Positions 10,441-21,589 of a stretch of DNA of 64,000 bases are shown piece after piece. The stretch lies in the NCBI GenBank assembly GCA_030015575.1, contig JASDDO010000018.1, positions 231,059,138 through 231,123,137 on the forward strand. The letters are read 5' to 3'. Numbering within the stretch: the first letter of the stretch is position 1; every line of letters begins with the position of its first letter. Both the position numbers and the translations under genes were made by a program. The notes beneath the pieces are model-generated. The model worked only from the letters and a program-made list of their open reading frames with translations, did no database searches and was not told the origin of the DNA. Origin of the DNA: Agapanthus africanus. Lineage: Eukaryota > Streptophyta > Magnoliopsida > Asparagales > Amaryllidaceae.

Positions 10441-13059
10441 ATGTCACATCTTATTCAAGATAATAATATGGATGCATTGACCGAACCCGCATGTCTTACT
10501 GTGCAGGGGAACGTTGGTTCAGTTCTTTCTTATAATTGTTATAAGACTGAACAGGTAATAGGGAATGTCCGGATTCCCATGCCGCCCAAACGAAGAAGAA
10601 ACATGTTGATGCGTCTTCTTCGGGTGTGTTAGTTGTTGTGAACTGTTTCTCAGTTCACTCTTCATCCAAGGTATTAGATACCGGATAAGGATCCTACATA
10701 TGTAATATGTTATATGGGCTAAGGAAAGGTAGAGAACTACGAATAGGTGATCATTCCGTAAGAGTAGGGAATGGGGCAAATGTTGCAGCTAAAGCAGTTG
10801 GTGAATAATACCTTGTGTTACCAAGCAGCAACACATTGATTCTGAACGAATGCTATTACATTCCGACCCTGATATGCAATCTTATATCAGTTTCTTTATT
10901 AAGTAAAGAAGGATATAATTTTGTAGTACAGGATTATGTTATGAACATCTTCCTGAATGAAAAGTTGATTGGATCAGGCTCGTCAAATAAAGGCATATAC
11001 GTTATAGATCAAATTACATTCTTTAATGTACAAAACACATACAAGAGGAAGAGTTCAGAAATGAACGAATCCTTCTTATGGCATTGTAGACTGGGTCATA
11101 TCAATGGGACACGACTGGCTAAATTGCATAAGGATGAATATTTGAATCCGTTCGAATTTTCATCTTATGATACTTGCCAATCATGTCTTAAAGGCAAGAT
11201 GACCAAAACTCCTTTTACAGGACACGGAGAAAGAGCTAGTGAGCTCTTGGGACTAATACATAGTGATATATGTGGTCCTATGTCTACTCATGCTAGGAAT
11301 GGTTCCTCGTACTTCATTACATTCACTGACAATCTCTCTAGATCCGGACATGTGTTCCTGATGAAACACAAGTCTGAAGCTTTTAAGAAATTTAGAGAAT
11401 ATAAGTCCGAAGTCGAAAACCAAACGGGTAAAAGTATTAAAATCCTACGATCTGATCGAAGAGGTGAATACTTGAGCATGGAATTCCTTGACTTTCCGAA
11501 AGAGAATGGGATTCTCTCTCAACTTACTCCTCTGTATACACTACAGCACAACGGTGTATCGGAACGGAGGAATCGCACCCTATTAGATATCGTGCGCTCT
11601 ATGATGAGCACTGCTGAGTTACCTATTTCCTTTTGGCGTTATGCGCTTGAGACAGCAGCATACCTATTGAATCAAGTTCCATCTAAATCTGTACCTACCA
11701 TACCATATGAGATATGGAGTGGGAAGAGACCATATCTTAAATGAGTTAAGATATGGGGTTGTCCGGCCTATGTCAAAAGGCAAATTCCGGACAAACTCGA
11801 GGCACGATCAGTTCTTTGCATGTTTGTGGGATATCTAAAGAATTCATATGGATATTTTTTCTACCACAGTGAGGAACAAAAGGTGTTTGTTGCTCAGCAT
11901 GCCACCTTTTTAGAAAAGGAATTTCTCGTAAATGGAATTAGTGGCAAAGAGGTCGAACTGGAAGAATTTCCAGATACACAAACTCTAACTGAAGATTTAG
12001 TAGAACCAGAGGATTCGATTGTGTCCAACGAACCCTAGCCTCTCCGCCGATCTAGTAGGGTTCCTCATCCACCTGAGAGATACTACAGTTTTCTCATTGA
12101 TGGTGGAAGCGAAGATTGCATCATGGAGGATGATGACCCAACTAGCTTCGAGCAGGCCATCATTAGTGGGGACTCTGTGAAGTGGCTGGATGCAATGCGA
12201 TTCGAGATGGAATCCATGTACACCAACAAAGTGTGGACTGCGGAAGATGCTCCTGGGGGGTAAAATCCATTGGGAGCAAGTGGATCTTCAAAAAAAAACT
12301 TGGTGTAGATGGGAAAGTGGAGACTTTCAAAGCTAGATTTGTTGTAAAGTGTTTTCGTCAACGACCAGATGTGGATTATGACGAAACCTTTTCTCCAGTG
12401 GCTATGCATAAATCTATCCAGATCATGCTTGCCATTGCTGCATACTATGAATACAAAATCTGGCAAATGGATGTTAAGACCACCTTTCTGAATGGTGATT
12501 TGGAAGAGTGCGTGTATATGACTCAACCAGAGGGCTTCGTAGCTAGTGGGAGAGGCGGAAAGGTGTGCATGCTTCTTAAATCCATCTACAGGTTAAAGCA
12601 AGGATCGCGGAGTTGGAACATCTGTTTTGATGTCGTTATCAAAGAGTTTGATTTCGTCAAAAACGTAGATGAACTTTCTATATACAAGAAAGTGGCATAG
12701 AGTAAGGTTGTCTTCCTCGTATTGTATGTGGATGACATACTCTTGATAGGAAATGACATTCTTATGCTACAATCGGTCAAGCTCTTCTTATCACAAAGAT
12801 TCTCAATGAAAGATCTAAGGGATGCCTCCAACATCTTGGGGATTAAGATCTACAGAGTTAGATCTAAATGGATACTTAGATTGTCCCAGTCCAGGTACAT
12901 TAACACTATATTAAAAAGGTTTAGTATGGAAGAATCCAAGCGTGGGTTTTTACCCACGATCTCAGGACTCACTCTCTCCAAAAAGATGTCTCCCAAGACG
13001 GATTTGGAGAGAGCTCGCATGCAAGAGATACCCTATGCTTCGGCAGTACGCTCTATCAT
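10441..13059 (+). pseudogene. Copia A gag-pol remnant (gag deleted; PR, INT, RT pieces)
   Basis: The ATG at 10441 lies in the same CT-rich context as the Copia C gag start, but almost all of gag is missing: homology resumes near 10575 just before the protease. The protease DTG at about 10680 is followed by a TAA (10686-10688). From 10815 come the pre-integrase segment (WHCRLGHI, CQSCLKGKM) and the integrase core (HSDICGPM, GVSERRNRTLLD). Stops at 11742, 12036 and 12698 and a frameshift near 12260 interrupt the rest. The RT pieces retain MDVKTTFLNGDLEE and an intact YVDD (near 12725). The gene stops at 13059, where NA2 is inserted; its RNase H and 3' LTR are presumably right of the window. Clearly a dead, old copy. 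Confidence 0.9.
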
Positions 13060-13477
13060 TGTAACATTTCAGAAAATAAAATATTATTTTTCGGATTTTT
13101 TATAATTAAATTATAAATATATTAAATATTTTAATATTGCGGTATAATTATACACCGATAAATTGGGAAAAATTTGGAAAATTATAGAAATTACTAAAAA
13201 AAGGGTGCTTTATGTGATTTATGCAAATTATAAGATTTTATGATTCATTTTATACTATTTTAGTGCTAATCGCGATTAAATATCGCTAATCGTGCATTAA
13301 GCTTGTTTTGTGCACATGTCATGCACCATGTTATTTTACACTTGTTACATTTTCCTACATGGATTTCTCTTCATGTTCATTCATGGTTTTGGTTTTATGT
13401 GACAAAAGAAAAATAAAATATAAAGAATTAGGTATGCGCGCGAGAGAGAGAGAGAAGGTGAGGGATCAAACCTAGTC

Positions 13478-13720
13478 ATGGCTCTTGTTCCCTCCACTAT
13501 TTTCCCCTTCATTTTTCCTCTCCTCACCCTTGCAATGGCTGCTGCCCTCATCTCCCTCTTCATCAAGCCCTCACAAACACCCTCATTCCTTCATCAAAAC
13601 ATCATCCCCAATTTTGTAAAAATGTGCATAAGCTCACAAGCTTCACTTTGGACCAAGAAAGCAAGGATTTTGGACACTTGGGGCAACTCAAGAAAATTCT
13701 TGAGTTGCCAAATGAGGTAA
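13478..13720 (+). CDS. Small hydrophobic reading frame in the NA2 LTR, doubtful
   Basis: An 80-codon ATG frame beginning MALVPSTIFPFIFPLLTLAM. The first 30 residues are hydrophobic and signal-anchor-like; the rest has no family resemblance I recognise. The 3' LTR copy keeps most of the frame (35037-35195) but has TTG instead of ATG and an earlier stop. NA1 and NA4 have a C-rich tract and an ATG in a similar place but unrelated proteins. Most likely incidental. Confidence 0.15.
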   Translation: MALVPSTIFPFIFPLLTLAMAAALISLFIKPSQTPSFLHQNIIPNFVKMCISSQASLWTKKARILDTWGNSRKFLSCQMR

Positions 13721-16009
13721 TTTATCCATCATTACTGTAGTTTTCCTGTATGCTTTGCATCCATGTTAACTTATAATCGATATTTTGCGGTTTAGTGAAC
13801 TTAGAAAATTCCAAGTTAGGGTTTGAGAATTATTGAGTTGTGATGTGTAATTGAGATTAGTAGTGACCATAAACCCCCTTTAGTGATATCATATTAGAGT
13901 AAAACCTGAGACTTAACCCCCAAATACGAACTTTTAAATTCTGCAGTTACGAAAATTGTGGGAATTGTGATGTTTTTTGGTTATCTGCTAACACCCGGGG
14001 ACTCGAAAATTTAGTTAGCGAACACAGAGAGATGTGCAGGTGATTTAGAGCATACCCTAAAGACCCGAGCCCCTACCCTAACACCATGGCCGCAATTTAA
14101 TTCCCCCTGGCCATAATTTGTGTCCAGGACTTGACTTAGGTGCATCATTCTTGGTTCATGGATCCATTAGCAGTAAACTAGACCCTTTGCATATGCAAAA
14201 TTGGCAAATTTTGCCTAGGGTAAAATATGGGACTAAATTCATGAGTTGCTATATTGATTCGGGGTTATATTTTTCGTATTTTGGATTTTGGATTTTAGTA
14301 TTTGTGTTTTACCTCGATTACTTAACGTTTGTACGACGATATCGAGGGTTGTTTGGTGGTTTGGAAGGCAAAGTCCGTAGATTCTAACCAATAGGCTTTT
14401 AGCGTGTCGTTTTGGTTTTGATTTGGATTTTAATGCGATACGATACGTTGTGACATATAGGTACACCCATGTGGACTTCGGGATGACAAGCAAGCCCGTG
14501 GCGACGTCGGCATCGGTAAGCGAAGGTTAAAGTGAGTAGATTATATCTACGGGGGAAGTCGGGTGGATGGCGTATAGCACCCCCGCAGTTCGTAGTATAG
14601 TGTATGGTATACATATATTATATGGATTTATTTATATGCTATTGTGAGGTAATAATTATCTATATAGACTTTGGTAGTCATGGATAATTTTAGTATCATT
14701 GGATGATGGTGTCGCTAATTAGTTTAGTAGCGAGCCCTAGAATAAGGTTTACACCCACACGCACACACATGCTTACTTTGTTTTACTGGTGTGTATATGG
14801 TGATATGTATATATATATATACACACACATAGGTATGGGACTATATATATATATATACGTATACTTATACATGGATGATGAGGATTGTATATGGTATTTG
14901 GAGATGAGTCGATGAGATTGGGCATGATGCTATGAGATCAGAGATATGTTTGTTTCGTATTAGGAGATACGACATGAGATTATAGCGAGCCTTTAAGCGT
15001 GTGTTTTCATACACACATATTTATGCAGATGGTATCAGTTTGTACTAGACTTAGATTAATACCCCAGTTCATGAGATATGATGATAATGGATACCAAATG
15101 GATAATGAGATGAATATGATATTTTACCCGTACCCAGATTTGGGATGCCATACGACGGATTTACGTATGAGCTATATATTGATGATAGATCCGCACTCTG
15201 TACTCGAGGATGTCATATTGTATATTTTATCGTATGTGATACTATTGAGGCGGGATCACCGACTATTATATTTATATATATCGAATCAGATTTAGGTGGT
15301 TTTCCCTTACCCTTTCGGTTAGACTATTCGTTTAGTCCTGTAGTTTACTTGTAGATGTTAAGCTAGACTCGAGTCATACCCATTTCAAAAACTAACAAAT
15401 TTTGAGTATTTTAAAGGCAGGCCAAGAGATACTACGGATATTTTCAAAGGATGTACTTTTTCATAAAAACACCGTAGCCCTATTTTCTAAACACCACGAT
15501 TCGTGCAACTTTCAAATACCAAAAACTGTATGACTCGTACATACGAATGTATATTTCTTTATTGCTGCATTATTATTCATTTACCATTTATTTTGCTGCT
15601 CGCATTGCATTGCATGCTTATACGTTATTGATTCATATTCCATTGTCCATATGACATATAGCATACCTGTATACCTACATGCTTACACATATGCCTTGAC
15701 ATACCTACATGCTAGTTACCCATATACCTATATGGTATTGTACCATTACTGATAGATATATACACATATAAGATATAGCTACATGTTCACCTTTATATGA
15801 TGTTGTATGGATTTAGAGAATTTAGGAACAGCATGATATATTTTATAACTTGTTGCAGTTAAATAGCGATTTTTCCTTATATGCTCATATTACTATTTCA
15901 TGTTGCATATATATTATATTCATGGATTTCGCATTGAGATATGGTTTTCATATGATGTTTTCTGGATTGTTCTACTCCTGCGTATATATATCAGTGGTGT
16001 GGGACGCTG

Positions 16010-16047
<38 letters not shown>

Positions 16048-16154
16048 ACCCATCGTATATATATATATATCAGTGGTATGGGACGCTGTTATATATATAC
16101 ACCGATATCATATATCACCATAATGGTATATGCAAATATACTTATTCATTATAT

Positions 16155-16360
16155 GAGAGGGTCCTATGTGCTCGGGGCCTATGTGCTCGATGTGAGGGGC
16201 CTATGTGCTCGGGGTGAGGTGCCTATATGGTTGATGAGAGGGCCCTATGTGCTCGATGTGAGGGGCCTATATGGTCGATGAGAGGGGCCTATGTGCTCGG
16301 AGCCTATGTGCTCGATATAAGAGGGGCCTATATGCTCGGGGCCTATGTGCTCGATATTGG
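16155..16360 (+). repeat. Minisatellite GGGGCCTATGTGCTCG in NA2 LTR
   Basis: About nine or ten imperfect units of GGGCCTATGTGCTCG, spaced by variable GATGTGA or ATGAGA linkers. The array sits where NA1, NA4 and Tekay LTRs carry the GC-rich core, so it appears to have replaced that core in this copy. Upstream (15987-16090) is a smaller duplication, CAGTGGTRTGGGACGCTG, with TA tracts. Confidence 0.8.
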
Positions 16361-17385
16361 ATATTGGATATATGAGATTTACTTGATTTTTGGATATTGA
16401 GATATATGTTTTGCGTCGATGCTTGACACATTTTTTGGTGATTTCATTGATGATACTTAAATGTTTATACAAAAATCTCACTATATTAAGAAAACAGTTT
16501 TCTCATTCATGATATCTTCTGTTTTCATTTTACCGCATTCATACCTCATATTTACGATATATTGATACATGAGGCACTGACACGAGCACATCGGATTACA
16601 CTTATATTTAGATGTTTACCCTTGCCTTTTTATTATGCTTCAGACTTTATTATATTGAGGATATATATTATTGATCGTTTGACCTAGGATTGAGTCATAC
16701 ATTCGATTTCTGCTCTGTGATGTTTTCTACTCATGAGTTAGCAACTCACCCCCGTTGTGCCACAGTTCTTGCAGGTCTTGTCGTACAGGTTTCATTGCGG
16801 CTTTCTAGCACACTGCTTCCTTTCCGGGTGATTGCTTTGTTAGGTGGGTTCACTTGCATCATGACAACCATTTTACCATTTATTTATATTCAGTTGTCTC
16901 TAGTAAAACTCCATCAACCAGACTTGTAATTATTTCAGACTTAGAAAACCAATTGTATATTCTTTCGACCTTAGAGTCGTGCGTTGTATTAATATGGTTT
17001 CCTTGATATTTGATTTCCTTTTGAGTTTTGATCCTCGCCCTTCAGCGTTGTATATTATATTGCTTACATGGTTGTGACCGTCAATGGATGAAGTGCTAGC
17101 TTCCCCTTGGGGATACCTTTATTCATATTATGCATGTTGTACACCTTTTGGGGCCAGTATTTACAAAGGAAACTCTGCCGAAATTTTCAGAAAAGACTTG
17201 AGATTTTAAAATGCATATTCGGCTTAGGTTATTTAAAAACCCTTGTTTTAAAACATGTTTTCTTCCTTCTTTCTTTAAATGGTTTATATTTCTGGTATTT
17301 CTTATCTTACTTGAATTAGATAGGGTCCTATAGACTTCATATGATTCATGTGCCAATCGTGTGCCATTTCGGGTCGTAACAAAGT

Positions 17386-17397
17386 TTGTATCAGAGC
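17386..17397 (+). other. Degenerate primer-binding site of NA2 (initiator tRNA-Met)
   Basis: TTGTATCAGAGC follows the LTR end after the spacer AAGT. It differs from the perfect site (TGGTATCAGAGC) at one base. The intact Tekay element has the same four-base spacer, which supports common ancestry. Confidence 0.75.
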
Positions 17398-17585
17398 GCT
17401 AGGTTAACCTTAGTTCGAGTCTAAGTTTGACTATGTGGAGCCTAGAGCGTTTGTATATATTCGAAACTTAGGCTTAACCTTATGGAACTTAGACTTAGTC
17501 GAGGGGGTATTATACCCGAACTTTCGTCGCGTAAGTTGACCTTGGTTGATGGAGTAGTTGACTTTGGTAGAGTGGCGTACCGTGT

Positions 17586-17603
17586 GTATGTTCCATGGCA
17601 TAC
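17586..17603 (+). promoter_or_regulatory. Leader hairpin with palindromic loop CCATGG (NA2)
   Basis: Arms GTATG and CATAC enclose TTCCATGG. The Tekay leader has the same arms with TTCCGCGG (47768-47785, minus). Both loops contain a self-complementary hexamer although the two central bases differ, as expected of a kissing-loop dimer site. Function inferred. Confidence 0.45.
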
Positions 17604-18220
17604 TTACGATACGCTACTCTGCTTAGGGAGCCTTAGGATGTGCATTTCCTTGCACAGCATTATATTCATTCATGATATATCCTCATCGATATCGGTTTAT
17701 GGTTTTACTGCCACGATTGCACGGGCAGAGAGACCTACGGCTAGAGTTGCGTCAGCACGAGCTCGCCACGGACGAGGACTGACCAGGCATCATTCCAGGG
17801 ACACACGATTGCATAGAGGTGTCATTTTATTGTGTTTTCAATCCAGGAGCGTTTGATGGATCGCATTTACGAGATTTCTCGGACGTGCAGATCAGCACTA
17901 GAGGATAAGGCTACTGCTAGAGGCCAGCCAGAATATGATGACCATCGATGCACCGATTATTTGATGATTGAGGCACTGTCCAGCGTGCGGACAAATGAGC
18001 CAGTTGTTGCTGCAAATGATGAGATATCGCCCCAGATGTTTGGAGATATTGCCGCACGAGTATACTTAGAGATATGATAGAAGATCGTTAGTCACCGATG
18101 GAGGAAGGACTAGAACAAGTGATTCGCTACCTACCCCAATGCGAGGTCATCAGATTGATTAATTCCAGCTAGAGACGACTTCATGTAGGTACGTTGGGAG
18201 TCGATAGAGACGATCAAATG

Positions 18221-18500
18221 TAAGAAGCTCATTTTCCAACTTTAACGTATTCAGTGACAAATGCAAGTAATGCTATGGACCTCTAGAAGAATGAAACCTT
18301 AACCTGACATAATGACCATGAGAATGCTTTGAAACCTTAAGGTTTGCGGAAGTTCAGCGGTGCCATTAGTGAGGCTTGGGTTTGCCCTTCTACGGTTGGT
18401 CCATAGGTACTGTGGCATGTACTGGAATACTATTAAACTGTACCCAAGATATTGAGTTCTTGGGGGATTATGGAACTTTGACGAATCGATCGAAAGGTTC
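18221..18500 (-). mobile_element. Second SINE-like copy, in NA2 internal region
   Basis: It is homologous to 8040-8306 in the Copia A leader: shared CTATGGACC...CTCTAGAAGAA, CCCTTCTACGG and CGATCGAAA. The A-box-like element is kept (18393-18403, minus), but the B-box-like motif is eroded. Finding the same block in two unrelated elements suggests independent insertion of a small mobile sequence. Confidence 0.4.
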
Positions 18501-19419
18501 GACGTCATTCGGATATCATGTGATGGGATACATTGCTTGGGAGACTCCAGATACGAGTATAGCCGTTGGAGCGAAGTCCATGCAGCCACGAAGAGACGAG
18601 TCTAAATCAGTCGACATTAGAGAAAAGGGGAGTAAGCGGTTTGAACGAGATCTTGATGAGATGACGTTCCACCCCGCCGACATCAGAGATGTGATACGCA
18701 TGCAGAAACGTTGTATATGGATATATCTTCCAGAGGGAGTCGCGATGAGTATGCAGCCGTTCCTGAACAAGAAACAGATATAGAAAAGGGTGATAACCTC
18801 TCGGCAGTTTGGCAGAAACGAGATTGAGAGGGACTCCGACGGAACCTTTGTGGAATACTATACGAGAAGGCTTAGACCCAGGAGTGGTCATATTATGCAC
18901 ACCCAGCAGGCCAGAGTTCTGCATCGTCGACCAGGCATGTTATGAGTGACAATGATAGTTATCCAGAGATCTTTAGAGGATGTTCCAGAGCGGTCTTCTT
19001 CGATTATCGTTTTCATATTGAACCGTTGAGCCGAGAAGCTATGCACTTAGCAATCTGCAGTGAGAGACGAGAGCCTAAGCGCACCAGACGACAGGCCATG
19101 AACAGTAGGCAAGTAGATATCTTGCTCTACTAGCATTGGATGCACCGCCACCTTCTCGACTTTGAAGGAGGACATATCGACGAAGGTATTTATGATTTGT
19201 GCTTTGGCGATTCGATTATCACGTATCCGTCATTTTTGGACTTTGGTATTTTGGACGATTTGTTTGCGTGATTGTGATTTTTATACACTACGGTTGCACT
19301 TGACTACGATTGATGTCATTCGAGATATTGATTTTGATTTCATGCCTATGATATGCTTATGATTTAACTTGTATTTCGGCATAGTTTTCATGCACTTTTA
19401 GTATTTGATTTGATTTTGT

Positions 19420-19800
19420 GCACGCTGATGCACATGGTTGTGAGATTATGTACCACGGTATACCTGATTTGGATTTGGATTGAATGTGTCGTATATCATC
19501 GATTTCGATTTTGATATTCGATATTTGTTTGCGTACACTTGATTTGAATTCTTGCACATGCTTTGGTGCTTGATGCAATTTTGGTGCACACCAGATGCAC
19601 TAAATCGAGATTCTTCGTGCATATCAGATGCACCTGATATTGCTGTCAGGCACAACCGTTGCCCTTGACAGATGTTTTGTGCATACCCGATGCACTTACA
19701 TGTTGTTTCTGTGCATATGTATGGCACATTCATGGGTTTCGAATTCCGTGCGCACCAGACGTACGTAACATTCATATGCACATTTTGGGATTGATTTCTT
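19420..19800 (+). repeat. GTGCAC-rich diverged repeat block (NA2 copy)
   Basis: It aligns with 380-720 of NA1, for example GTGCACACCAGATGCACTAA and GATGCACCTGATATTGCTGT. The flanking sequence to 20000 also aligns with NA1 up to about 930. Confidence 0.65.
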
Positions 19801-20004
19801 ATGGAGCAGTACGTTTTTATGATATGTGCGTATTGAGCAAGACTTGTAAGAGGACAGTACCTGGACATATTTTGCATGCATTGATAGTTATCGAAGGGAT
19901 TTCCAACAATGGAGCTATAGTCTCAGTATTTAGCTACGTGTCTGATATGACACGAAACGTTCAAAACAAGGGAATCCTTCTAAATTATTTTCAAAAACGG
20001 TGGG

Positions 20005-21589
20005 TGATTGTTAGAGTTTTTGCGTGCTTAGTTAATTACCGCAATCAAGACAGTTTCGCTTGTAGCTAGCCGGTTGAGTACGGGTCGTCCGCAGGGAGAT
20101 GGGAATCTTTTTCTATGTGTTTTAACGAGTTATGTCCAAATGTCCAGATTTATTTGTGATTAACTATGTGCTAAAATGATATGTAAAGAGAGCTTGTTAG
20201 GGTTAGGATTAGGTTAGTTTGAGTTAGGAGTCGCTCACTTCTTTCGTTGCCACTCTTAAAATCGGTGTTACGGTAATCGGCAACAACGGGGATTAGCACG
20301 ACTTGGAAGGAACTTGCGAGTATAAGCTAGGCTTCCCAACGCATAAGTTCTTCCTTTTGGTGCTTGTCCGTCCGTTCTTGGCTCTTATCCTTAACTTTCG
20401 GTTAATTTAACCACAACAGGTCTCACTACGGAATCACCGCTATCATGTAGGATAGGGTGCCGTAGGGAGCGGATTGTGGTTCAATTAACGGGAGTCCGAT
20501 TTTAAGATGTTGGGCAAGGAAAGAGTGAGAGAGATTTCCTTCTCTCAAACTTTCTTTATCCTACCCTAACAAGTATGAAAACTACTCACCCATTATAAGG
20601 AAAAGAAAATAAAACAAAGGAGGAAGATAGAAAGAAAGAGGTTAGAAGATTACAACTAGCTATTTACGACCTCACCTTGGCAAGGATCAAGCGTAAGCAT
20701 CATGGTTGTGTAAGGATAAAGAAAAAGAGAAAAAGAAAGAAACAAATAGCAAATAACAACAACTAGATTAGAAAAGGAAAATTACAAGCAATTTATAATT
20801 AATAACATAACAAGAACAAGACAAGCATGATAATAAAAAGAACTCCTTTATTCATTCTTCACTCACAAAAGCTCACTACAAGTTTTTAATGGAGAAGAGA
20901 TGAGAGGAGGAAGAAGAACATCACATGTATTCTAAAATCTAAATACAAGAACAAGCACACTTGGCTTTGGCAAGTTCTGGACTATTTATAGGCAGGGGGC
21001 TGGAAACCTAGGGCAACATTCTGACCCTTCATGAAAAGACCAAACTACCCCTAAAAAATATACTTCTGAGGAGGCCGTACGGCCGCGTTTCCGCGGCCTA
21101 AGCATGCTTATGCCGCGGAAACGTGGCCGTTTAGAGTAGTTGGCTCCTCGGATTTTTTGTGCTTCTTAGTGTTGATGTTTGGAATAGTTTGGTACAATTT
21201 GTTTCTTAGAATCTCTCCACATTTCTTCCAGATTTGAAGCAGGTCAAAAGGTGATTTGATGTGGATATTTTGCCATGATTTTCTCGAGCTCTGCGTAGAT
21301 ATGTTGGATCTTGTGTTGCCATTGAGCTTTGTGCATGAAAATGACATTGATTTGCCATTTTGTCTCTTTAAACTGGTGTGCGGCAACATACGGATAGAGA
21401 GCGGAGACCCGTGTTTTATCTGTGATTGGCAGTAATCCGGATTTTGTCGTGCTTTTCCATGAATTTCACCATTTAGAGCCGAGAACATGTATCCTGCAAT
21501 TGACCAGCAAACAGGGCTCAAGAGTACCTACCGATAAGCAATGTGATAAAAATTGGGCGGTATAAAAATGCAAAAATCTTATATGAACA
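20005..21589 (-). repeat. Athila 3' LTR
   Basis: Reads TGTTCATAT...CAATCA on minus. It matches the right LTR at roughly 3-4% difference by eye over the first 700 bp. It includes a 48-bp imperfect palindrome at 21081-21128. Confidence 0.92.
21081..21128. repeat. GC-rich palindrome in Athila LTR
   Basis: Arms GGCCGCGTTTCCGCGGC and GCCGCGGAAACGTGGCC pair with one mismatch around a perfect inner palindrome TAAGCATGCTTA. The right LTR copy (33710-33757) keeps the form with a few changes. Related arms occur in the Athila leader (32218-32266) and the Copia C leader (37430-37475). Confidence 0.8.

Larger units (their letters stand above)
13060..17381 (+). repeat. NA2 5' LTR (4.32 kb)
   Basis: It starts TGTAACATTTCAG immediately after Copia A pol and ends GGGTCGTAACA before a Met-tRNA PBS. 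The start matches the 3' LTR segment at 34619, differing by roughly 4-5% by eye over the first 680 bp. It contains the donor-like block (14530), a TA-rich region, a minisatellite (16155-16360) in place of the GC-rich core, and the CACCCCCGTTGTGCC block (16747). A small frame at 13478-13720 (80 aa, hydrophobic start) lies near its 5' end; its counterpart at 35037 has lost the ATG. Candidate left target-site copy: ATCAT (13055-13059). Confidence 0.85.
17382..20004 (+). mobile_element. NA2 internal region, first segment; no gag-pol
   Basis: The first 270 bp align with the Tekay leader (reverse of 47641-47880), including a palindromic-loop hairpin at 17586-17603. Afterwards I find no gag, protease, RT or integrase. 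It includes an unrecognised 135-codon frame (18376-18783) overlapping the SINE-like block, and from about 19420 the GTGCAC-rich family block. It is cut at 20004 by Athila and resumes at 34216. The total internal length is about 3.0 kb with 4.3-kb LTRs, which fits the LARD class. Confidence 0.8.

Noticed and set aside
15850-16281. 143-codon frame over TA tracts and minisatellite in the NA2 LTR
   Set aside because: Its composition is that of tandem repeats, with no conservation in other LTRs.
18376-18783. 135-codon plus-strand frame in NA2 as a possible captured host gene
   Set aside because: No recognisable domain. It overlaps the SINE-like block at its start and lies in a region with no conserved counterpart in view.
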